Shown here piece after piece: positions 1 through 7,556 of a DNA stretch of 18,692 nucleotides. A program made the translations under genes and the position numbers. Every line of letters begins with the position of its first letter. The first letter of the stretch is position 1. The notes below the pieces were generated by a model that made no database searches, was not told the DNA's origin, and saw only the letters and a list, made by a program, of their open reading frames with translations. The stretch comes from JBKQWK01 sp052139595 (GTDB taxonomy: Bacteria > Actinomycetota > Thermoleophilia > UBA2241), in contig JBKQWK010000027.1 of the NCBI GenBank assembly GCA_052139595.1, positions 1 through 18,692 of the forward strand. The letters are read 5' to 3'.

Positions 1-10
1 CGGCGGGCAA

Positions 11-38
11 TTGACAATCCGGCTCCCGGTACTAGATT
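11..38 (+). promoter_or_regulatory. Sigma70-like promoter for the solute-binding protein/MttB pair
   Basis: A perfect -35 hexamer TTGACA (11-16) is followed after 16 bases by TAGATT (33-38) as the -10. Transcription would begin near base 45, leaving a leader of roughly 55 bases before the ATG at 102. The -35 matches consensus fully and the -10 in four of six positions. No other gene competes for it, and the downstream pair on the same strand has no internal gap, so this is probably the promoter of both genes. Confidence 0.55.
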
Positions 39-101
39 ACGAGTGACACGAGGTATGGTGCCGATTTGGAACGTGTTTCGGAGGAACTCAAGGGGGCCAA
101 A

Positions 102-1967
102 ATGCGCAGTTCGTATTCATCCCGAGATAGCTGGAAATGGCTCGTGCTTTTCCTGGCCGTCCTCGCCGGCGCCACCGTCGCGCTCGCCGGCGGCCTGACC
201 AAGGCCTCTGCCGCCAGCTCGTCGCCATCAGCTGGTGCGACCCCCGTGGTGCTTAAACTCGGCTGGACCGAGGAGCCGGACAACCTCAACGTCTTCGTTG
301 GTGTCAATACCACCTGCTGGGAAATCTGGGCTCTTAACTACAGCTACCTGTTTGAATGCGGTAATCACAACGAGCCGACGCTCGATTTGGCGAGCGAGTT
401 TCCGAGTCAGCAGAACGGCGGTATTTCGTCCGATGGTAAAGTGTGGACGATCCACATTCGCAGCGGGGTCAAGTTCCAGGACGGCGTGCCACTGACAGCC
501 GCCGATGTTGCCTTCACCTACAACTACATCATCAAGAACAGCATCGCCCAGTACACGACCTACATTGCCGGGATCGTGAAGGCCGCGGCTCTCAACCCGA
601 CGACGGTACAGTTCACCTGTGCCCACCCGATGGCTCTCGGTTACATGGAAGCGCAATCAGTACCAATCATCCCTGAGCACATCTGGAAGAGCGTCTCGCC
701 GCAGGCAGCGGTCAGCTCTTACGGCGACAAGACACCGACCATCGGTAGCGGCCCGTATGAAACCGTCGCGTACGTCAAAGGCAGCTACATCGAGATGGTC
801 AGGAACCCCTACTATTACGGCAAGAAACCAACCGTCGACAAGATCTACTTCGAGACGTACCAGAATGCCGACACCATGGTGAGCGACCTGCGTGCCGGCA
901 GGATAGATGGAGCCTGGGGAGACCTGCCATCCGGCGCGTTTGCGCAACTGCAGACGGTCAAAGGGATCAAGGCGGTGGCTTATCCCTACTACGCCTGGGA
1001 CGATCTCGAATTCAACTGCTACACCGGTGCCGATTCTATGGGCAATCCCGTTCTGCGCGATCCCAAGTTTCGCCAAGCACTCAACTACGCCATCAACAAG
1101 CAGGATCTCTGTAACCTCGCCTACAACGGCCTGGCGAAACCGGGGTCGACGATCATTACACCGAACACCTTTGTGAATCCCGACTTCCACTGGCAGCCGC
1201 CGGCGAGCGAGGCTTACACCTTCGACCTTGCCAAAGCGGACCAGCTGCTGACTGCCGCCGGCTACCCGCTCAAGAACGGTGTGCGGCTGAATAAGCAGGG
1301 CAAGCCGATCGTACTCCGCCTGGAGGTGCCAACTGACGCGACCAAGGAGCAGATCGAAGCCAAGCTGATCACCGGCTGGCTGCAGCAGCTTGGCCTGAAG
1401 ATCAAGCTCTCGGTCATCGACTCAGGCACGCTCAGCTCGGCGATGTTCAATGCTCACGGCACGGCATGGGCACCGGACTATGACCTCGTGGCTTGGGGCT
1501 ACGTCGGCAACTACGATCCCGGACAGACCGTGAGCTACTTCACGACCTCGAACTTCGGTGTCAACAACGATATGTACTGGTCGAACGCCGAGTACGACAA
1601 GCTGGCCGTCGAGAATGTCGCCACCCTGAATCCGCAGCAGCGGCAAGCAATGCTCTGGAAGATGCAGCAGATCATGTACCAGCAGACGCCGCTGATCGTT
1701 CTCTCGTACCCGGAAGACCTGGAGGCGTTCAACACGGCAAAGTGGACCGGCTGGGTGCAGCTCTTCGGCGGCACCGGCCCGGCGTGGCAGGGTGAAGGCA
1801 ATCTGGCCTCCTACCTGAATCTGCGCCCCCGAGTCGTTGCCGCCTCGACCGCTGGCGGCAGCTCGTCGACGACGCTGATCATCGTCGTCGTCGTGATCGT
1901 CGTTGTTGTTGGCACTGTTACGTTCGTGGTTGTGCGCCGCCGGCGGGGGCGGACGGAAATTGAATGA
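102..1967 (+). CDS. ABC transporter family 5 (oligopeptide/DppA-OppA type) solute-binding protein with C-terminal membrane anchor
   Basis: This is an extracellular binding protein of the SBP_bac_5 family, which captures peptides, nickel or other solutes for an ABC importer. The predicted 621 residues begin with a Sec-type signal (hydrophobic WLVLFLAVLAGATVALA). Family hallmarks follow: KFQDGVPLTAADVAFTYNYI near residue 124, the GSGPYETVAYVKGSYI block, DLRAGRIDGAWGD, and LRDPKFRQALNYAINKQDL. There is no lipobox Cys. Instead the chain ends in a Ser-rich stretch, a Val/Ile-rich helix (about 592-612) and RRRRGR, so it is probably tethered by its C terminus. I chose the ATG at 102 because AGGGGG sits 5 bases upstream; an in-frame TTG at 66 would add 12 residues ahead of the signal. 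No permease or ATPase for this importer lies in the window. The stop overlaps the reading region of the next gene, suggesting coupling. The substrate is unknown, and the MttB neighbour hints at a methylated amine. Confidence 0.92.
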   Translation: MRSSYSSRDSWKWLVLFLAVLAGATVALAGGLTKASAASSSPSAGATPVVLKLGWTEEPDNLNVFVGVNTTCWEIWALNYSYLFECGNHNEPTLDLASEFPSQQNGGISSDGKVWTIHIRSGVKFQDGVPLTAADVAFTYNYIIKNSIAQYTTYIAGIVKAAALNPTTVQFTCAHPMALGYMEAQSVPIIPEHIWKSVSPQAAVSSYGDKTPTIGSGPYETVAYVKGSYIEMVRNPYYYGKKPTVDKIYFETYQNADTMVSDLRAGRIDGAWGDLPSGAFAQLQTVKGIKAVAYPYYAWDDLEFNCYTGADSMGNPVLRDPKFRQALNYAINKQDLCNLAYNGLAKPGSTIITPNTFVNPDFHWQPPASEAYTFDLAKADQLLTAAGYPLKNGVRLNKQGKPIVLRLEVPTDATKEQIEAKLITGWLQQLGLKIKLSVIDSGTLSSAMFNAHGTAWAPDYDLVAWGYVGNYDPGQTVSYFTTSNFGVNNDMYWSNAEYDKLAVENVATLNPQQRQAMLWKMQQIMYQQTPLIVLSYPEDLEAFNTAKWTGWVQLFGGTGPAWQGEGNLASYLNLRPRVVAASTAGGSSSTTLIIVVVVIVVVVGTVTFVVVRRRRGRTEIE

Positions 1968-1980
1968 TGACGCTGGCGTG

Positions 1981-3441
1981 ATGATCCAGCTCTGGCCGGA
2001 CGCAGCAATCGAGGCGATGCATCGGGCGTCGCTCGCCTTGCTGGAGAGGGTCGGCATGCGAGTAGAATCGTCGGCGGCGGCTGATGTGCTGCTGGCGGCC
2101 GGCTGTTTTCTCGGCCCGCAGGGCCGAGTCTGCCTGCCGGCCTCCCTGGTCGAAGAGGCGGTGGCCGCCCACCGCCGCGAGTACGTCCTTGTCGCTCGCG
2201 GCAGTGGTAAGTCGCTCACGGTCGGCCCCGATCCGGGGCCGACCTACGTTCACAACCTCGGTGGCGCCCGCGACGTGATCGACGTTCGCACCGGCGTCGG
2301 CCAGCGAGCCACGATGAGCGACCAACTCGCCCTGACACGCATCATGCACCACCTCGTGAACCAGCAGAGTATCACGGCGCTCGTACAGCCCGGTGATGTG
2401 CCTGACCCACTCGAACCGCTCTACTCCTACCTCGCTCTTGCCACGGAGACCGACAAGGCCATCGGCGGTCCCGGCATCTCGACGCCCCTGCAAGCGACCT
2501 ATCTGCACGAGATGGCCAAGATCGTAACTGGCGCCGACGGAAGTAATGACGAATACCCGGTTGACCTCGCCTTCTCGCCGGTCAGCCCGCTCATTCTCGG
2601 CGCCGAGGTCAGTGTGGCGCTGCTAGCGGCCGTGCGCCGCGGCGGAGTCGTTGTCGAGATTCTGCCCTGCCCGGCGGCGACGACGACGGCACCGGCCACC
2701 CTGGCGGCGGCGATTGCGCAGCAGAACGCCGAAGTCCTGGCCGGGCTCGTGCTTGTGCAGACAGTCGCCCCGGGGACACCGACCTACTACGGCCCGCGGC
2801 TGAGTGCCGTCGACCCGCGGCGAGGCACCGTCATCTCCGGATCGCCAGAAACTGGTATCTCATCGCTAGCGGCGACTCTGCTGGCACGCCGCTACGGTAT
2901 GGCCTGCGACTGCTATGGCCCATCGACGGACAGCAAGGTAGCTGATGCTCAGTTCGGGTACGAACGAGCGTTCAACACGATAATCGCTTTGGCCGGCAGG
3001 CCACGGTTCCTCAGCGGCATTGGCGAGATTCAGGCGGGCGTGGCCACCAGCCGCGAGGGCCTCGTCATCGACGACGAGATCCTCAACTACGCCTTCTACG
3101 CTCTCGGCGAGCGGCCTTGGGACGAAGCTGCGCTCAACCTCGATGCCATGGTAGAAGGCGTCCTCGCCAGCAGCGGGTTTCTCGGTACCAAGCATACGCG
3201 GACGTACATGCATACCGAGTTCTGCCGGCCACTGCTGAGCTACCGCGGCGGTCTCAGCGAGTGGGTGACCTCGGGCCACACCGGCATCGTCGACGCCGCG
3301 CGTGAGCGTTGCCAAGAGTACCTCGGCGCAGCGCCGCCTGCTTTGGACGACGACCGGCTCACTGCGCTCGTCGAGCTGATTGACAAGGCGGCAGCAGAAC
3401 TTGGCTTGCGTGAATGGCCAGACCCGCGCGCGTTCCTCTAA
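1981..3441 (+). CDS. MttB-like (trimethylamine/betaine) corrinoid methyltransferase family protein, non-pyrrolysine
   Basis: MttB-superfamily proteins (COG5598) transfer a methyl group from a methylated amine, such as trimethylamine, glycine betaine or a related quaternary amine, to a cognate corrinoid protein. The sequence fits along its length: an N-terminal IEAMHRASLALLERVGMRV block, a central GGPGISTPLQATYLHEMAKI region, GSPETGISSLAATLLARRYGM, and a C-terminal FLGTKHTRTYMHTEF with a following tryptophan/DAARER segment. The frame is fully open with no in-frame UAG, so it belongs to the non-pyrrolysine group, whose described members include betaine demethylases (MtgB) rather than true MttB. 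The start is uncertain: ATG 1981, GTG 1978 and TTG 1960 are in frame, and none has a strong ribosome site. It lies within about 15 bases of the preceding stop, so translational coupling is likely. No MttC-like corrinoid protein or second methyltransferase is present here. The family call is firm; the substrate is not assignable. Confidence 0.88.
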   Translation: MIQLWPDAAIEAMHRASLALLERVGMRVESSAAADVLLAAGCFLGPQGRVCLPASLVEEAVAAHRREYVLVARGSGKSLTVGPDPGPTYVHNLGGARDVIDVRTGVGQRATMSDQLALTRIMHHLVNQQSITALVQPGDVPDPLEPLYSYLALATETDKAIGGPGISTPLQATYLHEMAKIVTGADGSNDEYPVDLAFSPVSPLILGAEVSVALLAAVRRGGVVVEILPCPAATTTAPATLAAAIAQQNAEVLAGLVLVQTVAPGTPTYYGPRLSAVDPRRGTVISGSPETGISSLAATLLARRYGMACDCYGPSTDSKVADAQFGYERAFNTIIALAGRPRFLSGIGEIQAGVATSREGLVIDDEILNYAFYALGERPWDEAALNLDAMVEGVLASSGFLGTKHTRTYMHTEFCRPLLSYRGGLSEWVTSGHTGIVDAARERCQEYLGAAPPALDDDRLTALVELIDKAAAELGLREWPDPRAFL

Positions 3442-3520
3442 CGATAAGCACTGGTGGAAACGCGGTCGAGCCGCTGGCGGTGATTCGTTCCTTCACGGAC
3501 GGTCAGCAGCGAAGATCAGA

Positions 3521-4357
3521 TTAGCGCAGGCGCACACCCATATCCATTGTGTAGAAGGTGACGTTCTTGAGACCGTTGATGCCGCTGGCACTACTGGCAA
3601 TACCGATGCCCACGTCACGAAACTCTTTCGTAAGGATGACGGCCCGATGGCCGGGGTCGCGCATCCAGGCGCTCACCGCCGCCAGCGGCGACGAGGCCAG
3701 ACCGCTGCCGTAGAAGAGATTCTCGCCGACCTTCCAGAGGCGGTAGCCGCTGCGCGTGTACCCGTACTCCAGGATGCGAGCTGTGAACGTCTGGTCGTTA
3801 CGTGAGCTGTGCGAGAAGTAGGCATCGGCGGCCATCTGCGCTGAATGAGCGCTCGTCGCCGCTACCAGGCTCACTTGAGCGTGCACCGCAGCCAAGTGAT
3901 AGTGTGCCCGCTCGGCGTTGATCAGCTGAAGCAGCAACGCTTGTGCAGCGCTGAGCTTGACCGTAAATGTGTGCCACATCGTCGTTGCCGCCGTGTGACT
4001 GGCCGTGGCGGCGATCGTCGTCTTGAGCCGGTACGTGCCCAGCCCGCTGGGCCGATAACTTGCGCTGTAGGAGCCGCTGACGCTCAGGGTGCGGGTGAAC
4101 GCGGTAACGGCCAACCACTTGCCGCTCTGCTCACGCTGCAGGGTTAAGGTGACCGAGCCGCCGAGATTGCTCGGCAGGACAGCGCCGGACGCCGTCAGGC
4201 TTTTGCCAAGCGACAAAACACCGCTACTCAGACCAGTGAACTTCAGCGCTAGCGTCGGCTTCACCGATGCCGTCGCAAAGGGGACTGACACGGCCAGCGT
4301 TGCTGTCGCCACCAGCGCTGCAAGAAGCAAAACAATGACGAAACCAGTCTTCTTCAC
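3521..4357 (-). CDS. Secreted CAP/SCP-domain (YkwD-like) protein with Ig-like N-terminal region
   Basis: The 278-residue product opens with a signal peptide (KKTGFVIVLLLAALVATATLA). About 110 residues rich in Ser, Thr and Leu follow and look like a beta-sandwich. Residues 142-278 form a bacterial CAP/SCP domain of the YkwD type. The domain's conserved features are visible: LINAERA at its start, AHSAQMAADAYFSHSS (His171, His183), VGENLFYG (Glu212), AWMRDPGHRAVIL (His237), and VGIGIA with a terminal YTMDMG. The His and Glu positions correspond to the putative metal/active-site cluster. The GTG at 4357 is chosen because AGGAGG (4364-4369) lies 6 bases upstream and the signal peptide begins right there. 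The frame stays open upstream to 4801 but that stretch shows no domain. The biochemical role of bacterial CAP proteins is poorly known; a cell-wall or extracellular role is inferred. It is convergent with the methyltransferase gene, 79 bases apart, with no clear terminator hairpin between. Confidence 0.85.
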   Translation of the reverse strand: MKKTGFVIVLLLAALVATATLAVSVPFATASVKPTLALKFTGLSSGVLSLGKSLTASGAVLPSNLGGSVTLTLQREQSGKWLAVTAFTRTLSVSGSYSASYRPSGLGTYRLKTTIAATASHTAATTMWHTFTVKLSAAQALLLQLINAERAHYHLAAVHAQVSLVAATSAHSAQMAADAYFSHSSRNDQTFTARILEYGYTRSGYRLWKVGENLFYGSGLASSPLAAVSAWMRDPGHRAVILTKEFRDVGIGIASSASGINGLKNVTFYTMDMGVRLR

Positions 4358-4891
4358 GGCGTGCCTCCTGGTAGATCCCAACGTGCACCGCAGCTCGATT
4401 CGTGTCGCGGCCTTTGAGCCTCTTCCTACGCTGTTCTTGATATCGCCGAGGGTGTGACAAAGTGAGTTGGCTTGGCAAGATCGTCTGGGCTGACTGAGCC
4501 ATACGTGCCGAATACTGGAGACGCTGTTGCTGAGCCGACAGTATAAGCGAATGATCTGCCTGTCTTTGTCAGCGCCGCAGTTTACCACCTCCGTAGCCGG
4601 AGAGTCGATCGGCTGGCGGTACTCCACCCGCACCGAGTCGTCGCTGTGATCGGTGAGCGCCGCCTGAGCTGGGCCAAAACAGAACACCTCACGTTCAACG
4701 CCTCGCTCGGCCTGCACCTGCCGCCTGCGTTCGGCGACATGCGATCCCACACTCACTGAAGCGTCATCACCATGGAACCCAGACACTACCGTCTTCGCCA
4801 CGAGGGTCCTCCGCTACGGGGCAAACCGGCCATCAAAAGTGAACATCACCGTCGGTTTATCGTTCATCGACGATACAGGGAGAGAGAAGCT
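4358..4891. other. About 530-base stretch without a recognisable gene
   Basis: This lies between the divergently placed CAP protein and the small CxxC protein. The minus-strand frame of the CAP gene is open through it to 4801, but its translation is Arg/Ser/Cys-rich with no hydrophobic or domain signal, so I read it as chance openness in high GC. The start of the stretch must hold the CAP promoter (its ribosome site is 4364-4369), but I find no convincing -35/-10 pair. I recognise no structured RNA, repeat or pseudogene remnant. Confidence 0.5.
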
Positions 4892-5002
4892 GTGACGGAC
4901 CAGTTTGGCGGTCCCACTGCCCGGGAACGAGCTTTCTATCAGGCTGTCAGCATGAAGCAGCGAAGGCCAGTTGAAGAAGGACACCATGGGGACTCGACTT
5001 AA
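4892..5002 (+). CDS. Possible 36-residue small ORF upstream of and overlapping the CxxC protein
   Basis: A GTG at 4892 follows GGGAG (4878-4882) at 9 bases and opens a 36-codon frame (VTDQFGGPTARERAFY...GDST). It ends in TAA at 5000-5002, overlapping the next gene's start by 17 bases in another frame. A plausible ribosome site and overlap suggest either a small coupled peptide or a translated leader. Composition is polar and no motif is recognised. It could equally be chance, so confidence is low. Confidence 0.22.
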   Translation: MTDQFGGPTARERAFYQAVSMKQRRPVEEGHHGDST

Positions 5003-5288
5003 CGCCACAGTCAGACGGCAGACAACATCAGCAGACGAGCACTGGACGCAGCTGGAGCGACAGTGGGCCGTTGCCACCTGCGACGTTTGTGGTGCCCCCA
5101 TCGTCCTCGGTGAGAGTGCCGGCCACTCTCACCGTCACGGCACGTTGCTCAACCTCTGTTCGTCATGCCAGGCACTACCGTTGTTGCCACCCCTGCCGCA
5201 GCTTGAGCGCGCGCACCCTGAAGCCAGCGAGGCGGGCGAGACCCGCCGCCGTCGCCTGCCGGGCGCAAAACTGCCGCACGCAGCTTAA
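4986..5288 (+). CDS. Small hypothetical protein with a CxxC...CxxC zinc-ribbon-like motif
   Basis: The predicted 100-residue protein starts at the ATG at 4986, with AAGGA ending 4 bases upstream; an in-frame TTG at 4971 is an alternative. A polar N terminus (about 35 residues, Thr/Arg/Gln-rich) is followed by VATCDVCGAPIVLG and then LLNLCSSCQAL. This gives two CxxC pairs about 25 residues apart, with His residues between (GHSHRHG). The pattern suits a structural zinc site. The C-terminal part is Pro/Leu- then Arg/Ala-rich and looks disordered. No signal peptide or membrane segment is visible. I recognise no named family. Such proteins can be regulators or accessory factors, but nothing here decides it. 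It is the only plus-strand gene between the methyltransferase and the transpeptidase, and it converges on the pseudogene 42 bases downstream. Confidence 0.6.
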   Translation: MGTRLNATVRRQTTSADEHWTQLERQWAVATCDVCGAPIVLGESAGHSHRHGTLLNLCSSCQALPLLPPLPQLERAHPEASEAGETRRRRLPGAKLPHAA

Positions 5289-5330
5289 GCAGTCAGGCTG
5301 CCGTTTGTCTCGACCTGCCTCACGGAGCGG

Positions 5331-6408
5331 TCATGAGGTCATGCCAACGGCGTAACCGTCGCGCACGGCCTCAACCAGTTTGCCAACTCTGACGGCGTCG
5401 CCGGCGACACGCATCGGAACCGGCAGCTGAGCGAAATCGCGTGGCTTGCCGCCGAACGCGACCACGAAGTGCTGAAACGGGATCTCGGCGAGAATGCCGT
5501 CGTTGCTCACCCTCACCGACGTGTCGCTCAGACTCACGATTTTGGCCTGCCGGTGAATGGCGACCTCGTGCTGGGCCAGTTCACGCAACAGGTAGGACCG
5601 GCTTATCGGCTCCATCCCCAAGGCGATGTCAGGCAGCATTTCGATGATCGTGACCGAATTGCCATTCTCGGCCAGGTAGAGCGCCGTCTCGCAGCCGACC
5701 AGACCTCCGCCGCCGACAACGATCTGCTCGCCGCTCGCCGTGACCAACGGCTCGCCGCCGGACACCACGGTCCGTTCGCCCGCTGCCACCACACAGGCGG
5801 CCTCAAGCCCGGCCGGCGCGCCCCCGACAATGACAGGGATCGTGATGGCGCGTCAGCATAATCAACGACGCCGACTCGGGCCGTGACCGTGTAGCCAGCC
5901 CCACACAGCTCTTTGATTCTGGTGATCACGAGCCCGGCGAAGCCCATCCGATTCTCTACGAAGCCGCCGTACTCACGCGTTCGCTTGTTAGTGAGCGGCG
6001 AGAGGAATTGGTTGACGAGCAATCCGTGGGCAGCCTCTTTCTCGACACCGTCAAAACCAGCCCATTGAGCTATGAATGCCGCTTTGGCGAACTTCATCAC
6101 CGCGTCGTCGATCTCGACCACCGTAACCACGTGGGAACGAACGCCATCGGGCCTCACGTTTACGTCCGACGGCGCCACGACCGGCAGATGCGAGGCCATC
6201 GACCCCTGGTGAGTCCTACGTGACGCCTTCCATTGCGACCGGGAAACAATATACAGGCGGTCTCCACCGTGATGAGCGCCGCTCCGCCCTGTGCCGCTCG
6301 CACGAGGTGGTGCAGAAGAGCGTCCGCGACGTCACCGGGAACCGCGGCAAGGTTCGTTGAGATTGGTGGCAAGTGGATCCTGTTCTTGAGCGTCAGATTG
6401 CCGACCCT
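5331..6408 (-). pseudogene. Degraded NADH:flavin oxidoreductase / 2,4-dienoyl-CoA reductase-type gene (old yellow enzyme plus FAD/NAD domains)
   Basis: Intact relatives are about 640-680 residues: an FMN TIM barrel, a 4Fe-4S Cys cluster, then FAD- and NAD(P)H-binding domains. Here three pieces appear in three different frames. Piece one (about 6408-6232) reads VGNLTLKNRIHLPPISTNLA...GGAALITVETACILFPGR, the start of the barrel. Piece two (about 6190-5852) reads PVVAPSDV...GFDGVEKEAAHGLLVNQFLSPLTNKRTREYGGFVENRM, mid barrel. Piece three (about 5848-5331) reads ITIPVIVGGAPAGLEAA, an FAD fingerprint whose third Gly has become Ala. It then passes almost directly into IVVGGGGLVGCETALYLAENG...IIEMLPDIALGM and a C-terminal GDAVRVGKLVEAVRDGYAVG. 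By comparison with the family, roughly 60 residues are missing between pieces one and two. The end of the barrel, the Fe-S Cys motif and most of the FAD domain are also gone. No start codon with a ribosome site precedes piece one. It lies just downstream of the nitrilase gene and was probably once its operon partner. Confidence 0.85.
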
Positions 6409-6433
6409 GTCTTTGTCGCCGGCCGCAGACTCC

Positions 6434-7306
6434 TCAGCGTTGCCCCGGGGCCCAGCGGGCAGGCTCAATACGACCCTGGTACAGGGGCAGCTCGAGCACG
6501 TCATCGTCGGGTGAAAAGAAGTCCCACATGCGATTGACACCGGCTGTCCCGTAAGTACGCACGCGGCTGACGTCGTCGAAGTCGAGCACGTCAGTCAGCA
6601 CGGTTGCCGCCTCACTCCTGGCCTCAACCCGCACGCGACCTTCAGGATCGACGATGAGACTACGACCGGTGCCAAGGGGAGCGGCCGCATTGGCGCTGAC
6701 CACGAAAACCTGGTTCACGATCGCGTTGGCGCGCGCCAGAACGTACTCCTGAGCGCGGTCGCTGGTCGACGTCTGCGCCGGGTTGATGATCACCTCGGCC
6801 CCCATCCAGGCGAGATGACGAGCCACCTCAGGAAACCAGGTGTCATAGCAGATGGACAAGCCTACACGCCCGACGTCGGGCAGGTCGAAGACGACAAACC
6901 GATTGCCGGGCGTGTACGGTTCGTACGGTCGCCAGACAAAGATCTTGCGGTACCAGGCGACCAGCTCACCCTGGGGCGAGTAGACCAGCGCCGTATTGAA
7001 GAGTTCGCCGCCCGGTCCACGCTCGCACACCGTGCCCGGCACCAGCCAAATGCCGAGATCGCCGGCCAAGGCGGCCAGCTCGCCGCTGCGTGGACCAGTG
7101 AGCGGCTCGGCTGCCGCCTGCAACTGCTCGACGCGCTCGTTCGGCGAGCCGGCGACGCCACAGAGATGCGCCTCGGGGTAGACGACCATGCGCGTGCTTG
7201 GCAAATCGGCCACCAGCGCCGCTACCTCATCCGCGAACGCCGGCACAGCGGTCACCGCCGGACGAGGCGCCGCTTGAACGACGGCAATCGGCAAGAGTCT
7301 CGACAT
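6434..7306 (-). CDS. Carbon-nitrogen hydrolase (nitrilase superfamily amidase)
   Basis: Members of this cytoplasmic superfamily hydrolyse nitriles, amides or N-carbamoyl compounds with a Glu-Lys-Cys triad. All three residues are visible: VVYPEAHLCG (Glu45), AWYRKIFVW (Lys121) and LSICYDTWFPE (Cys153). The later ARANAIVNQVFVVSANAA and LIVDPEGRV blocks are also standard. The ATG at 7306 is chosen because GGAGG (7311-7315) lies just upstream and the protein then begins at the first beta strand (LLPIAVVQAAP), giving 290 residues, normal for the family. The frame is open upstream, but that stretch shows no conserved sequence. It is followed after about 25 bases by the flavin oxidoreductase relic on the same strand. 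The cysteine context (ICYDTWFPE) resembles aliphatic amidases and predicted amidohydrolases, but the substrate is not readable. Confidence 0.9.
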   Translation of the reverse strand: MSRLLPIAVVQAAPRPAVTAVPAFADEVAALVADLPSTRMVVYPEAHLCGVAGSPNERVEQLQAAAEPLTGPRSGELAALAGDLGIWLVPGTVCERGPGGELFNTALVYSPQGELVAWYRKIFVWRPYEPYTPGNRFVVFDLPDVGRVGLSICYDTWFPEVARHLAWMGAEVIINPAQTSTSDRAQEYVLARANAIVNQVFVVSANAAAPLGTGRSLIVDPEGRVRVEARSEAATVLTDVLDFDDVSRVRTYGTAGVNRMWDFFSPDDDVLELPLYQGRIEPARWAPGQR

Positions 7307-7473
7307 CGTACCTCCATCACCTTCTCCATCGCCCAGACAGTGAGATCTCACCGTGTGTTGCCCGTGGGATTTCATCCTGCGCTGCCCAACGCACTCATCA
7401 GTGACTCTTGTTGAATAGCCTACAGCAAAGGTCACCGACGCCCGGCGCACGCCGTCGCTAAAAGGCTTCGACG

Positions 7474-7555
7474 CGCCCACGGCTACGTCCGGCGCGCCGC
7501 GCCCGCTCTCTCGACGACCTGCCGCTGGCGTGCGTGCCGGTCGCCACCGTGGGCG
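7474..7555. repeat. Distant 9-bp inverted repeat in the MFS-nitrilase gap
   Basis: CGCCCACGG (7474-7482) and CCGTGGGCG (7547-7555) are perfect reverse complements separated by 64 bases. The distal arm abuts the MFS stop codon (7557-7559). The intervening sequence is very GC-rich and contains GGCGCGCC. It might fold at the 3' end of the efflux transcript, but there is no T-run, so a terminator role is only possible. Confidence 0.3.
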
Positions 7556-7556
7556 G

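Noticed and set aside
66..101. TTG at 66 as start of the solute-binding protein
   Set aside because: The ATG at 102 has a better placed ribosome site and puts the signal peptide at the N terminus.
3442..3520. Bidirectional terminator between the convergent methyltransferase and CAP genes
   Set aside because: I found no stem of useful length with a T-run on either strand.
4358..4801. A longer version of the CAP protein starting at 4801
   Set aside because: It would bury a clear signal peptide 148 residues inside the protein and ignore the strong AGGAGG next to GTG 4357.
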